From assembly GCA_020637675.1 (NCBI GenBank), contig JACKKD010000003.1, forward strand, positions 372,001 through 436,000: a DNA stretch of 64,000 nucleotides, written 5' to 3'. The notes under the pieces were generated by a model. That model saw only the letters and a list, made by a program, of their open reading frames with translations, ran no database searches and had not been told where the DNA came from. Made by a program: the position numbers and the translations under genes. The DNA comes from Paracoccaceae bacterium (lineage in GTDB: Bacteria; Pseudomonadota; Alphaproteobacteria; Rhodobacterales; Rhodobacteraceae). This document shows, piece after piece, positions 1-8,487 of this stretch (positions are counted from its first letter, which is position 1; the number at the start of each line of letters is the position of its first letter).

Positions 1-707
1 ACACGCCGCAGACGGACCGCACGACGACCGACTATTCGATCGGCGTGGTCCAGGACATCAACCCTGTGCTCCTCCTCGACGCTCGCCTCGGTGTCACCGA
101 GGTTGAAACCGACACGCTGACGGGCACAACCCAGCGCGACGGCGTGACGGGGGCCGTCACCCTGACCCAGACGCTCGCGAACGGCACGGCGTTCCTTGCT
201 GTCGACTCGACGGTCAACCAGAACGGCGCGCGCGAGACGTTCCGTTTCGGCCGCAATCTCCAGCTTCCGCTCGGCACCTTCTCGGGTTCGCTCGGCGCCA
301 CCCACGCCCCGAGCGGAAACACCTATGCCGTGGCAGCACTCGCCTACAGCCGGCAGCTCAAGTCATCGAACGTCTCGGTGTCGCTGAACCGCGCGGTCAA
401 CACGAACAATTCCAGCGAGGACGTTCTCGATACCCGTCTGACGGTCGCCTACGGCTACGACATCAACAACAATTCTCGGCTCAATTTCTCGGTGAACTGG
501 GGTCGCTCGGAAAGCGCCGGGATCGGCGCCGCGCCGACGATCGAGCGGACGACCCTGAGGGCGGCCTACACCCATGACCTGACCCAGGACTGGGCGCTGA
601 CCGGAGGGGTTCTTCTGCGCCACCGTTCGGATTCCTCGGCGCCGGGCGACGCGCAGTCGAACTCGGTCTTCGTCACGCTCGGCCGCACGTTCAGTTTCCG
701 CCCGTGA
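1..707 (+). CDS. Outer-membrane beta-barrel protein, C-terminal part (5' end outside window)
   Basis: The reading frame is open from base 3 to the TGA ending at 707, so only the last 235 or so residues are visible. They consist of alternating polar and hydrophobic strands (for example VSVSLNRAV, LTVAYGYDI, LNFSVNWGR, LTGGVLLRHR, SVFVTLGRTFSF) with short Asn/Asp/Gly turns, as in transmembrane beta-barrels, and the protein ends close to an aromatic residue as barrels usually do. It lies 137 bp upstream of an exosortase gene on the same strand. Barrels of this general kind occur in PEP-CTERM/exosortase polysaccharide loci, and a role in surface polysaccharide export or assembly is inferred. The exact family cannot be named from the fragment. 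Confidence 0.7.
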   Translation, partial: TPQTDRTTTDYSIGVVQDINPVLLLDARLGVTEVETDTLTGTTQRDGVTGAVTLTQTLANGTAFLAVDSTVNQNGARETFRFGRNLQLPLGTFSGSLGATHAPSGNTYAVAALAYSRQLKSSNVSVSLNRAVNTNNSSEDVLDTRLTVAYGYDINNNSRLNFSVNWGRSESAGIGAAPTIERTTLRAAYTHDLTQDWALTGGVLLRHRSDSSAPGDAQSNSVFVTLGRTFSFRP

Positions 708-844
708 AACGGTGGCGGCGGCCTGGCCTTTTCGGTTCCGTCCGCGAAACACGTGTGCCTTTCCGCGGACTTGTGACCAGGCAGGCGCCGAAACCGGTCG
801 CCACGCTGACGTTCTTCCCCTAGATTTGCGCCCGTTCGATCCGC

Positions 845-2461
845 GTGAGTAGCCTTCAGATGAGCCAGTCCACCAGCCCCGGCGGGTCCGACGCCCTGAG
901 GTTCAGCGCCGTGAAGCCGGCGGGCTTCGTGCTCTTCGTGCTCCTGATCCTCGTCTCGCTGCCCATCTTCTGGATCGGGCATGTCTCGTTGGCCCTTGCC
1001 TGGTCCACCGCGGAATACAGCCACGGGCCGCTCATCCCGCTCATCTCGCTCTACCTCTTCCTGCGCGAGTTGCGGCGGATGCCGCCGCCGGCGCCCGAGG
1101 TGCGGCTCCGCTGGCCGGGACTTGTCGTCGTGGCCGGTGCGCTGGCACTCGCCGGCCTCGGCAATCTCATGCGGGTGCCGGACATCGTCACCTATGCCTT
1201 CATCCTCTGGGTCGCCGGCGTGGTCCTGACGATGTTCGGCTGGAGTCGCGGTCGGCTCCACATGTTGCCGGTCTTTCACCTGATCTTCATGCTTCCGCTG
1301 CCGCAGGTGCTCTACTGGAAGCTGACGATCTTCCTGCAGTGGGTCTCCTCGGCGCTGGGCGTCTGGTTCCTGAGTCTCGGCGGCGTGGCCGTCTTTCTCG
1401 AAGGTAACGTGATCGACCTCGGGGTCTACAAGCTTCAGGTGGCCGAGGCATGTTCCGGCTTGCGCTACCTCTTCCCGATCCTCAGCTTCTCATACCTTTT
1501 CGCCATCCTCTATCGCGGGCCGTTGTGGCACAAGGTGGTGCTGCTCGTGTCGGCCGCGCCGCTGACGGTTTTGATGAACTCGGTTCGCATCGCCGTGATC
1601 GGTGTTCTGGTTAACAGCTACGGGATCGAGCAGGCGGAAGGCTTCCTCCATTTCTTCGAGGGCTGGGTGATCTTCCTCATCTGCGTGGCGATCCTCTTCG
1701 GGCTCGCCATGGTGCTTCAGCGCTTCGCACCCAATCCCTTGACGCTCTCCGAGGCGATCGACCTCGATTTCGAAGGATTCGGCACGATCTTCACCCGCGT
1801 CTTCGCCATCCGCGCCTCGGCTGCGCTCCTCGCCGCCGTGCTGATCACCGGCGCCGCCTCCACCGCCTGGCAGACCCTCCCCGCGCCCGAGGTCACTGCC
1901 CCCAACCGCGACCCGCTCCTGCTGTTCCCGCGGCAGGTCGAGAACTGGCAGAGCTACACTGTCGATCTGGAGCCGGACATCGAGCGTGTTCTCGCGGCCG
2001 ACGACTACCTCAACGCTTTCTACGAGAAGCCCGACGAAGCGGGCGTGGTGAGCTTCTTCGTCGCCTTCTATGCCAAGCAGACGGAGGGCCAGGGCATCCA
2101 CTCGCCGGAGGTCTGCCTGCCCACCGGCGGGTGGGAGGTGTTCACCCTCCAGGAAGTGCCGCTCGACCTTTCGGACGTCGGATACGGGCGGTTCAATGCC
2201 AACCGCGCGGTCATCCAGAAGGGGCTGTCGAAGCAGCTTGTCATCTACTGGTTCGAGGGGCGCGGCAAGCGGGTCGCCAACGACTTCCGTGCGAAGCTCT
2301 CGGTGTTGAGCGACAGTCTGACGATGGGGCGGACAGACGGCGCGCTTGTCCGATACGTGACGCCGATCGAACCCGGCGAGACGGAGGCGGATGCCGAGGC
2401 ACGCCTGATGCGCTTCATGCGCCTCAGTCTTGCGCGTCTGCCGCAGTTCGTGCCGTTCTGA
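845..2461 (+). CDS. xrtD: Exosortase XrtD-type, fused to EpsI domain
   Basis: Multi-pass membrane transpeptidase-like enzyme of the exosortase family, expected to process exported proteins with a C-terminal sorting signal in the inner membrane. Residues 20-290 are hydrophobic and contain the family triad: Cys203 in [10 protein letters not shown], Arg248 in [10 protein letters not shown] and His269 in GFLHFFEGW. Residues about 350-515 form an EpsI-type domain ([14 protein letters not shown] at 419-432), a fusion typical of the VPLPA-CTERM-specific XrtD of Rhodobacterales. The GTG at 845 and an ATG at 860 are both possible starts and neither has a clear SD. Neighbouring glycosyltransferase, flippase and AlgD genes fit the usual exosortase/exopolysaccharide association. 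I found no VPLPA-CTERM substrate in this window. Confidence 0.9.
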   Translation: MSSLQMSQSTSPGGSDALRFSAVKPAGFVLFVLLILVSLPIFWIGHVSLALAWSTAEYSHGPLIPLISLYLFLRELRRMPPPAPEVRLRWPGLVVVAGALALAGLGNLMRVPDIVTYAFILWVAGVVLTMFGWSRGRLHMLPVFHLIFMLPLPQVLYWKLTIFLQWVSSALGVWFLSLGGVAVFLEGNVIDLGVYKLQVAEACSGLRYLFPILSFSYLFAILYRGPLWHKVVLLVSAAPLTVLMNSVRIAVIGVLVNSYGIEQAEGFLHFFEGWVIFLICVAILFGLAMVLQRFAPNPLTLSEAIDLDFEGFGTIFTRVFAIRASAALLAAVLITGAASTAWQTLPAPEVTAPNRDPLLLFPRQVENWQSYTVDLEPDIERVLAADDYLNAFYEKPDEAGVVSFFVAFYAKQTEGQGIHSPEVCLPTGGWEVFTLQEVPLDLSDVGYGRFNANRAVIQKGLSKQLVIYWFEGRGKRVANDFRAKLSVLSDSLTMGRTDGALVRYVTPIEPGETEADAEARLMRFMRLSLARLPQFVPF

Positions 2462-2515
2462 TCCGCGCCCTTCGGCCCCACTTGCGGATCGGCCGGGCAT
2501 CGGCAGGATGCGCGC

Positions 2516-3175
2516 ATGAATGACGCGGACCGCACGCCCCCTGACCCCGGGTATCTCGGTGGCCCGATCTCCTGGCCGGTCTGGGTCATCGCCGGCACCT
2601 GCGTCCTGCCCGAACTCGTGCTGGCAGGGGCGGACCCCGGTCTCTGGGGCAAGCCGTGGTGGCGGATGGTGACCTATCAGTATGCGGGCTTCTGGCCCGG
2701 GCTTCTTGGCGACTGGCGTCCGAACTACGTCGGCCAGCCCTGGACGATGTTCGCAAGCTACGGCTTTCTTCACGCCGGCCTGTGGCACCTCGCCGTGAAC
2801 ATGACGACGCTCTTCCTCCTCGCGGGTCCGGTTACGGCGCGAATCGGCGCGCGCGGATTTCTCCGGACCTATGCGGTGTCGCTCGTCGGCGGAGCGGTCG
2901 GATTTGCCGCCCTGACGACAGGGCCCACGCCGATGGTCGGCGCCTCGGGCGCGCTCTTCGGCCTTGCCGGCGCGTTGCTGGCGCTGGAGTTCGACCGGCA
3001 CATCGCCCGTGGCCTGCCTGTGCGCAATGTGCTCGCCATGGTGTTCGGCCTTGCTGCGGGGAACGCAGTCCTTGCCTGGACCTCGGGTAGCGCTCTCGCC
3101 TGGCAGGCGCATCTCGGCGGTTTCGTCGCCGGCTGGCTCTACGCAACCGCGGCGACGCTGCGACGGGCAACCTGA
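2516..3175 (+). CDS. Rhomboid family intramembrane serine protease
   Basis: 219-residue membrane protein with about six hydrophobic segments. The rhomboid catalytic pair is present: Ser144 in VGASGALFG and His199 in WQAHLGGFVAGW. The HxxxN motif of the oxyanion region is seen as HLAVN at 91-95. It cleaves transmembrane segments of other proteins within the inner membrane; the substrate is unknown. It lies 54 bp after the exosortase gene on the same strand, so it may be co-transcribed, and it ends one base before the convergent glycosyltransferase. The long lead-in with Trp-rich loops (residues 40-85) is typical of bacterial rhomboids with an extended L1 loop. Confidence 0.88.
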   Translation: MNDADRTPPDPGYLGGPISWPVWVIAGTCVLPELVLAGADPGLWGKPWWRMVTYQYAGFWPGLLGDWRPNYVGQPWTMFASYGFLHAGLWHLAVNMTTLFLLAGPVTARIGARGFLRTYAVSLVGGAVGFAALTTGPTPMVGASGALFGLAGALLALEFDRHIARGLPVRNVLAMVFGLAAGNAVLAWTSGSALAWQAHLGGFVAGWLYATAATLRRAT

Positions 3176-4399
3176 TCAGCGCCCGATCTTGGCAAAGATC
3201 CGGTCGTAGGCTGCCAGGAGATTCGGCACCGAATGGGCCCAGCTGAGCGCCGCCTGCACCCGCTCCCGCCCGATCCGGCCCATCTCGGCGCGCTTGCCCG
3301 GATCGTCGAGCAGGCCGACGATCTTTTCGGCGAAATCCACCGTGTCGTTGGCGCGCGCATAAAGCGAGGCTTCGGCCGCCGAGGCGCGCCCCTCCTTCAG
3401 CTCGAACTGCACGATCGGCTTGGCGAGCGTCATGTATTCCATGATCTTGTTCATCGTCGAAAGGTCGTTCATCGGGCTCACCCGGTCGGGGTTCACGCAG
3501 ACATCGGCGGTGTTCAGCATGTCCAGCAGCAGATCGTCAGGCGCGCGGCCGGTAAAGGTGAAGTAGTCGCCGAGGCCCCGCGCGTTCACGTCGGCCCGGA
3601 TCTCCTCCAGCGCCGGGCCGCCGCCGACGATGCCGAAGTGCACGTCTGTCCGCCCCATCCGGCGGATCATGTGGTCGGCCGCCGCCACCAGAAGGTCAAG
3701 CCCCTCCTGCTGGCCGATCACGCCGACATAGCCGATAAGATGCTTCGCACCCTTCTTCAGCTCGTCCCGCGGCGGTCGGATCACGAGCTTTTCGATCTTC
3801 GGGCCGGAGCGGACGACGAAAACGTCCTCCGCCTTCATGCCGCCGCGCCGCCGGGCGATCTCGGCATAGCTTTCGTTGGTGGCGATGGAGACGGAGGCCG
3901 TCTTGAACGTCAGCCACTCGAAGAGGACCATCGCCTTCCAGAGAAGGCCCTTCCTGTCGAATTTCGCCTCGTAAAGCTCGGGGCAGATATCGTGATGGTC
4001 GAAGAGGTAGCGCGCACCGAAAAGCCGCATCGCCCAGGCGACGAGGAAGATGAGGTCCGGCGGGTTGCAGCCGTGCAGCACGTCGATCCCCCGCTCGCGC
4101 CGGACCCTCATTGCGAGCCGCAGCTCGCTCCAGAGCGCCGAACCGTACTCTCGCAGGTAGCCGCCGGCGGAATTCCCTTCGGGCGGCAGGTCGTGCCTGT
4201 AGACGTGGACACCGTCGAGATACTCGTATTCCGCCTCGAACCCCTTGCCCTTGGGCGAGATGACCGAGACGGTGTAGCCGTGCTGGGCCAGCGTCGTCGC
4301 CTCCGCCCAGACGCGGCGGTCAAAGGGCACGGGCAGGTTTTCGACCACGATCAGGACGCGGCGGCCCGCACCGCGCAACGTCTCACCAGTTGATGCCAC
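3176..4399 (-). CDS. GT4-type glycosyltransferase
   Basis: 407 residues with the GT-B fold layout: an N-terminal acceptor domain beginning RRVLIVVENLPVPFDRRVW (residues 13-31) and a C-terminal nucleotide-sugar domain with LIGYVGVIGQQEGLD (near 221-235), HFGIVGGGP and a final helix. The FDRRVWAEATTL segment is common in WecG/WcaI-like GT4 enzymes of exopolysaccharide synthesis. Its ATG overlaps the end of the upstream AlgD-like gene by 17 bases, so the two are probably translated from one mRNA and work in the same polymer pathway. The expected activity is transfer of a sugar from a nucleotide donor to a lipid-linked acceptor at the cytoplasmic face. Donor and linkage cannot be read from the sequence. 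Confidence 0.88.
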   Translation of the reverse strand: MASTGETLRGAGRRVLIVVENLPVPFDRRVWAEATTLAQHGYTVSVISPKGKGFEAEYEYLDGVHVYRHDLPPEGNSAGGYLREYGSALWSELRLAMRVRRERGIDVLHGCNPPDLIFLVAWAMRLFGARYLFDHHDICPELYEAKFDRKGLLWKAMVLFEWLTFKTASVSIATNESYAEIARRRGGMKAEDVFVVRSGPKIEKLVIRPPRDELKKGAKHLIGYVGVIGQQEGLDLLVAAADHMIRRMGRTDVHFGIVGGGPALEEIRADVNARGLGDYFTFTGRAPDDLLLDMLNTADVCVNPDRVSPMNDLSTMNKIMEYMTLAKPIVQFELKEGRASAAEASLYARANDTVDFAEKIVGLLDDPGKRAEMGRIGRERVQAALSWAHSVPNLLAAYDRIFAKIGR

Positions 4400-5699
4400 G
4401 ATAACGATCTCCGAGGTGGGCCGACAGGCCCGGGATGCGCGCGAGGTCCAGCACCCTGTGCTGCGGCCCGAGACGGTCGGCCAGAAGCCGGAACTCCGGC
4501 GCTGGGTTGCCGACGATCACCAACTCGCCATGCGCCAGCACCGCGTCCATGTCGTCGGACAGGATGTCGCCGATATGGGGGATGACGCCCTCGATATAGG
4601 CGCGGTTGGCGCCGAGAAGGCGGGCGAGATGCACGTTCTTGTCGTAGATGCGCAGATTGAAGCCCTTGCCGATGAGCCGTTCGACGAGAGTCACCTGCGG
4701 ACTTTCGCGCAGGTCGTCGGTGCCGGACTTGAAGCTTATGCCGAGGAAGGCGACGTTGCGGATGCCGAAGTCAGCGACCATCTCGACAGCACGGCCCACC
4801 TGCGCCTCGTTCGTCGGGATGAGCGCGTTGAGAAGCGGCAGGTCGAGGTCGAGGTCGCGGCCCTTGAAGGTCAGCGCGCGCACGTCCTTGGGCAGGCAGG
4901 AGCCGCCGAAGGCGAACCCGGGTTTCATGTAGTAGGGCGAGATGTTGAGCTTGGTGTCCTGGCAGAAGATGTCCATCACCTCCCAGCTGTCGACGCCGAC
5001 CGCCTGGGCGATGTTGCCGATCTCGTTGGCGAAGGCGACCTTGGTCGCGTGCCACGAATTGTCGGCGTATTTCACCATCTCGGCGACTTCGAGCCTTGTG
5101 GCGAACTTCGGCCCCGGCAAGGCCGAGTACAGGTCGAGCACTCCCTGCGCCACGGCAGGATCGTCAGAGCCGACGACGGTCTTCGGCGGGTTGTCGTAAT
5201 CGTAGACGGCAGTGGACTCGCGCAGGAACTCGGGATTGTTGGCGAGCCGCAAGAGCGCGCCCGTCCTGTCGCCCAGTTCCCTCTCCAAGGCCGGAACGAC
5301 GATGCCGCGCATCGTTCCCGGCAGGATGGTTGAGCGAATGACGACCGTGTGCGGGCGTCCCTTCGCCGCGATCGCCGCGCCGATCTCCTCGCAGACACGC
5401 TCCACCGCGGAGGTGTCGAGGCTGCCGTTCCGGCGCGAGGGCGTACCGACACAGACGAGGCTGAGGTCCGTCGCCATGACCGCCTCTTCGGCGGAAGTGG
5501 TGGCGCGGAGGCGGCCCGCAGCGACCGTCTCCGCGATCAACTCGCTCACATTCGTCTCGACGATTGGGGCCTTGCCGGAATTGACGATCTCGACCTTCGC
5601 GGGCTGCGGATCCACGCCCGTGACCTCGTGGCCGTCGCGGGCCAGACAGGCGGCCGAAACAACGCCGACATAACCCATGCCGAAAACTGCGATCCTCAC
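4383..5699 (-). CDS. algD: GDP-mannose 6-dehydrogenase (AlgD-like nucleotide-sugar dehydrogenase)
   Basis: Oxidises a nucleotide hexose at C6 to the uronic acid with two NAD+. The N-terminal Rossmann motif is GMGYVG at residues 7-12, and the catalytic cysteine is Cys268 in FAFGGSCLPKDVRAL, at the same residue number as in Pseudomonas AlgD. Segments such as VGTPSRRNG, NNPEFLRESTA, EVAEMVKYADNSWHA and FKSGTDDLRESP follow AlgD more closely than UDP-glucose dehydrogenases, so GDP-mannose is the likelier substrate. I chose the GTG at 5699 because the protein then begins VRIAVFGMGYVG, as in the family; upstream codons have no similarity. No alginate polymerase genes are in view, so GDP-mannuronate presumably feeds another heteropolysaccharide made by the flanking glycosyltransferases. 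Confidence 0.9.
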   Translation of the reverse strand: MRIAVFGMGYVGVVSAACLARDGHEVTGVDPQPAKVEIVNSGKAPIVETNVSELIAETVAAGRLRATTSAEEAVMATDLSLVCVGTPSRRNGSLDTSAVERVCEEIGAAIAAKGRPHTVVIRSTILPGTMRGIVVPALERELGDRTGALLRLANNPEFLRESTAVYDYDNPPKTVVGSDDPAVAQGVLDLYSALPGPKFATRLEVAEMVKYADNSWHATKVAFANEIGNIAQAVGVDSWEVMDIFCQDTKLNISPYYMKPGFAFGGSCLPKDVRALTFKGRDLDLDLPLLNALIPTNEAQVGRAVEMVADFGIRNVAFLGISFKSGTDDLRESPQVTLVERLIGKGFNLRIYDKNVHLARLLGANRAYIEGVIPHIGDILSDDMDAVLAHGELVIVGNPAPEFRLLADRLGPQHRVLDLARIPGLSAHLGDRYRGINW

Positions 5700-5833
5700 T
5701 GGAAACCTCGCGTATCTGTCATCCATCCGGCGGTGTGCCGACAGGGCGGAATTTCCGCATGTCGGGTCGGCCCTGTGCCCGCCGGATGCAGCGCCAGACC
5801 TAGCCGAGTGCCTCTGCCGGAGCAAAACCAATC

Positions 5834-5851
5834 TTCTGCGGCGCAGCAGAA
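5834..5851 (-). terminator. Probable intrinsic terminator after the phytase-like gene
   Basis: A 6-bp stem TTCTGC/GCAGAA lies 21-38 bases past the stop codon of the gene at 5872-6780. Read on the minus strand it is followed by the T-rich GATTGGTTTTGCT. It would separate the GT2/phytase-like pair from the downstream algD transcription unit. Confidence 0.4.
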
Positions 5852-5871
5852 ACAGGCCAACGCCGAAACAA

Positions 5872-6780
5872 TCATGGTCCTTCCCTCAGTTCATATTCGG
5901 CGACGACGGTGTTCTGTAGAAACAGGAAATTGTCGTCCGAGATCATGCTGATAACGATCCGCCCCTGGTCGTCGGTCCAAAGGCTCATCCCTTCCATGTT
6001 GTCGAGCGTGCCGGGCGCGGTTTCGAGCAGCGTGTCGGCCGAGCCGAAGACGCCGTCACGGTAGTCGAAGCGGCGGACGCGGGTTGCGAAACCGCCAAGC
6101 GAGACCCGCCGCTCCAGAAGGTAGAACCGGCCGTCTGGACCGAAGGCCGCGTCCGAAACGTCGAACCCGCCATCCCCGGCCGGCACCGCCGGACCGGGGC
6201 GCCATGACATGTCATGCCCTGCGCCGTCGCCAAGGAAGGTCGGATACCCGCCCGTCTGCGCCTGGGCCGTTTCAACGACGACGATGAGCCCGCCCTCGGG
6301 CCGTTCGGCGAGACCTTCGAAGCTTTCATTGTTCCAGAGTTCGTGGAACCGCTCGAAGTCATGGAGCGGCGTTGGATGGAGATCGGGAGGGTGGACGCCG
6401 GTCACGCGCGCGTAGCTTTCGTAGGCGACATAGAGGCCGCCGTCCCTCGCCGGGGCCAGCGCCTCGGCATCGGCGGTGAAACCCTCTACCGGCCGCCCGT
6501 GGTTGTCGAGAAGCCGACCGTGCCAGAGGGTGCGGATCTCGGCAATCCGCCGGCTGGAATCCCTTGCTATGGCTGCGTGGTAAAGCTCTCCCTGATCGGT
6601 CACCGCGTAGAACGTGCTGCCGCCCGACGCCATGACAAGGCCCGAGAAGCCACCGAAGCTGTCGTCGCTTTTGCGCCAGGTGTACTGGCCGATCGGCACG
6701 AGCTCTCCGGCGCCGGCATTGCCGGTTGCAAGCCCCGCGACCAGCGAGGCAGCGCGGAGAATGCTCTCAGCGATGCGCAC
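5872..6780 (-). CDS. Secreted protein with esterase-like phytase-family domain (copy 1)
   Basis: 302 residues starting at a GTG that overlaps the end of the upstream GT2 gene by 14 bases. The N-terminus (VRIAESILRAASLVAGLATGNAGA) is a signal peptide, so the protein is periplasmic or exported. The rest has repeated beta-propeller-like strands typical of the 'esterase-like activity of phytase' family: FGGFSGLVM, FYAVTDQGEL, DAEALAPARDGGLYVAYE, SFEGLAERPEGG, DAAFGPDGRFYLLER, DNMEGMSLW and the closing MISDDNFLFLQNTVVAEY. A paralogue with the same blocks lies at 12879-13769. Translational coupling to a glycosyltransferase suggests a role in the polysaccharide locus, but substrate and activity are unknown. 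Confidence 0.82.
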   Translation of the reverse strand: MRIAESILRAASLVAGLATGNAGAGELVPIGQYTWRKSDDSFGGFSGLVMASGGSTFYAVTDQGELYHAAIARDSSRRIAEIRTLWHGRLLDNHGRPVEGFTADAEALAPARDGGLYVAYESYARVTGVHPPDLHPTPLHDFERFHELWNNESFEGLAERPEGGLIVVVETAQAQTGGYPTFLGDGAGHDMSWRPGPAVPAGDGGFDVSDAAFGPDGRFYLLERRVSLGGFATRVRRFDYRDGVFGSADTLLETAPGTLDNMEGMSLWTDDQGRIVISMISDDNFLFLQNTVVAEYELREGP

Positions 6781-7786
6781 GGCCGAAGGCGATCCTTTGC
6801 GCCTCTGGGGAAAGTCTTTCCCGCACCGACTTCGGCGGGCCGAGCCCCCAGACGGCCCTGATAAGCGCGCCTGCCTGCGGCACCGCACCCTTCAGAAGAA
6901 GCTGCAGCGCCTTTACCGTCGCATAGGCCGTCGCCACCGGCAGCCCGATCGGGTTGAAGCGGCGGACGAAGAGCATCCTGCTGTGGTACTTGAACCAGAA
7001 CGAGAAGGGCGAGGCGAGCCGTTCGAGTGTGGGCGAGCCTATCGAGGTGCCAGCATGATGATAGACGACGAGTCCCTCGGCGACGACAAGCGGCATCGCC
7101 CCGCGCCTGAGCGCCCAGTCGGCCTCCTCGTAATACAGAAAGTAATCCTCCCGCATGGGTCCGACGGCTTCGTAGAATCCGCGCGAGGCGACCATGCTGG
7201 CGCCGGTGATGAAGTCGAGGTCCTCGCCCTTCGGCAAAGACGCCTCGGCCGCCGGACGGCCGAGATTGACGTTGCCGGAAACCCCGGTCCAGAGGCTGAC
7301 GAGGCCGCCGTCGATCTGCACCCGGTGGGGCGGCTCGGCATAGCAGACCCGCCCCCCCATCAGCGCATAGCCCGGCGTCTTCGCCGCCTGCCTGAGGATC
7401 GCGCGGCAAGCACCCGGATCGGCATAGGCGTCAGGGTTCAGCACCCAGAAATGGGCAGTCTCCGGCATGGCCGCCAGCAGGGCTAGGCCGACGTTCACGC
7501 CCCCGGCAAAACCGCGATTCGCGCCGGAGTGGACGAGCGTTACCGCACCAGCCGCGTCGCGCGACGGACGGTCGGCGGCCGCGAACTCCCGCACCTCTGT
7601 GCCCTTCCGCGACGCCCAGTCCCGCAGCACCGCGACCGTGTCGTCGGTGGAGGCATTGTCTACCACGATCACTGCCGGTGCCCCGCCTTCCTGCGCCAGA
7701 AGGCTTTCGACACAGCCGAGGATAACCCCGGCCGAGTTGAAGGCCACGACGACGACGCCGATCGGGGGGGACTTCGTAGTCATCAA
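6767..7786 (-). CDS. GT2-type glycosyltransferase
   Basis: 339 residues with a GT-A fold: IGVVVVAFNSAGVILGCVES (residues 9-28) and VIVVDNASTDDTVAVL form the nucleotide-binding half, and VLNPDAYADPGACR carries the acidic metal-binding position. GANRGFAGGVNVGL and DFITGASMVASR follow the pattern of rhamnosyltransferase-like (WbbL) GT2 enzymes. No membrane span is evident, so it acts at the cytoplasmic face. Its stop codon lies inside the start region of the next gene, so the two are coupled. Two consecutive ATGs at 7786 and 7783 could both serve as start. Likely function is addition of one sugar to an O-antigen or exopolysaccharide repeat unit. Confidence 0.87.
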   Translation of the reverse strand: MMTTKSPPIGVVVVAFNSAGVILGCVESLLAQEGGAPAVIVVDNASTDDTVAVLRDWASRKGTEVREFAAADRPSRDAAGAVTLVHSGANRGFAGGVNVGLALLAAMPETAHFWVLNPDAYADPGACRAILRQAAKTPGYALMGGRVCYAEPPHRVQIDGGLVSLWTGVSGNVNLGRPAAEASLPKGEDLDFITGASMVASRGFYEAVGPMREDYFLYYEEADWALRRGAMPLVVAEGLVVYHHAGTSIGSPTLERLASPFSFWFKYHSRMLFVRRFNPIGLPVATAYATVKALQLLLKGAVPQAGALIRAVWGLGPPKSVRERLSPEAQRIAFGRAHR

Positions 7787-7942
7787 TGCTCGATCTTACT
7801 GTTTCTTGCGCGTGGATAACGCCCGACTGTGGTAGCAATTGGGCGGAGTTCGCGCCAGAAGCTGCCCGATGCCGCGCCGCCGCGAATTGCCTTGGAGCGC
7901 GCCGCTGCCTAATCTTCGTGCAAGACCGGTTAGGAGAGCCCG

Positions 7943-8485
7943 ATGGCCGTCGCAAAACGCTCGCTCCTGTCGCGCCTCTTGCGGGCCGCGCGATCTTTCC
8001 TCGATCCTGGCGTCTTCATCCATCCGTTCCGGCTCATGCACTACTATGGCTACAGTCATGTGAAGGAGCGCCGCAAACTCAGCCTCGGGCGTGATGTGCG
8101 GATCGCGCCCAACGTTTCCTTCGCTCATGCCGAGCGGATCGAACTGGGCGATCAGGTGCAGGTCGGGGCGCGGTGTTCGCTCTGGGCCGGCAAGTCGAAA
8201 AGCCGCATCCGGGTCGGGGAGCGCACGACCTTCGGGCCGGAATGCTTCGTGACTGCGGCCGACTACGGTCTGGCCGCCGGAGCGCGCATCACCGATCAGG
8301 AGATGGTGGAGCGCGACATCACCATAGGCGCGGACTGCTGGATCGGCGCGCGGGCGATCCTGACGGCGGGCGTGACCGTCGGCGACGGCGCGGTCATCGG
8401 CGCAGGCTCGGTCGTTACCCGCGACGTGCCTGCCGGTGCGATTGCCGTGGGCGTTCCGGCCCGCGTCTTGAAGATGCGCAGCTGA
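7943..8485 (+). CDS. Left-handed beta-helix acyltransferase (WcaF/LbetaH type)
   Basis: 180 residues rich in hexapeptide repeats ([LIV]-G-x4): LGRDVRIAPNVSF, IELGDQVQVGARCSL, ITIGADCWIGARAILTAGVTVGDGAVIGAGSVVTRDVPAGAIAVGVPARVLKM. This is the coil pattern of trimeric O-acetyltransferases using acetyl-CoA. The gene stands between GT2 and Wzx genes, though on the opposite strand, which points to acetylation of a sugar in the polysaccharide unit. It is preceded by TTAGGAGAG, a good SD. It ends two bases before the convergent flippase gene. The acceptor is not deducible. Confidence 0.85.
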   Translation: MAVAKRSLLSRLLRAARSFLDPGVFIHPFRLMHYYGYSHVKERRKLSLGRDVRIAPNVSFAHAERIELGDQVQVGARCSLWAGKSKSRIRVGERTTFGPECFVTAADYGLAAGARITDQEMVERDITIGADCWIGARAILTAGVTVGDGAVIGAGSVVTRDVPAGAIAVGVPARVLKMRS

Positions 8486-8487
8486 GC

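Noticed and set aside
740..770. GTCCGCG/CGCGGAC inverted repeat after the first gene
   Set aside because: Stem of 7 with a 17-base loop and no T-tract; too weak to call a terminator.
1490..3112. 540-codon open frame on the minus strand
   Set aside because: Antisense shadow of the exosortase and rhomboid genes; Arg/Glu/His-rich composition with no family motif.
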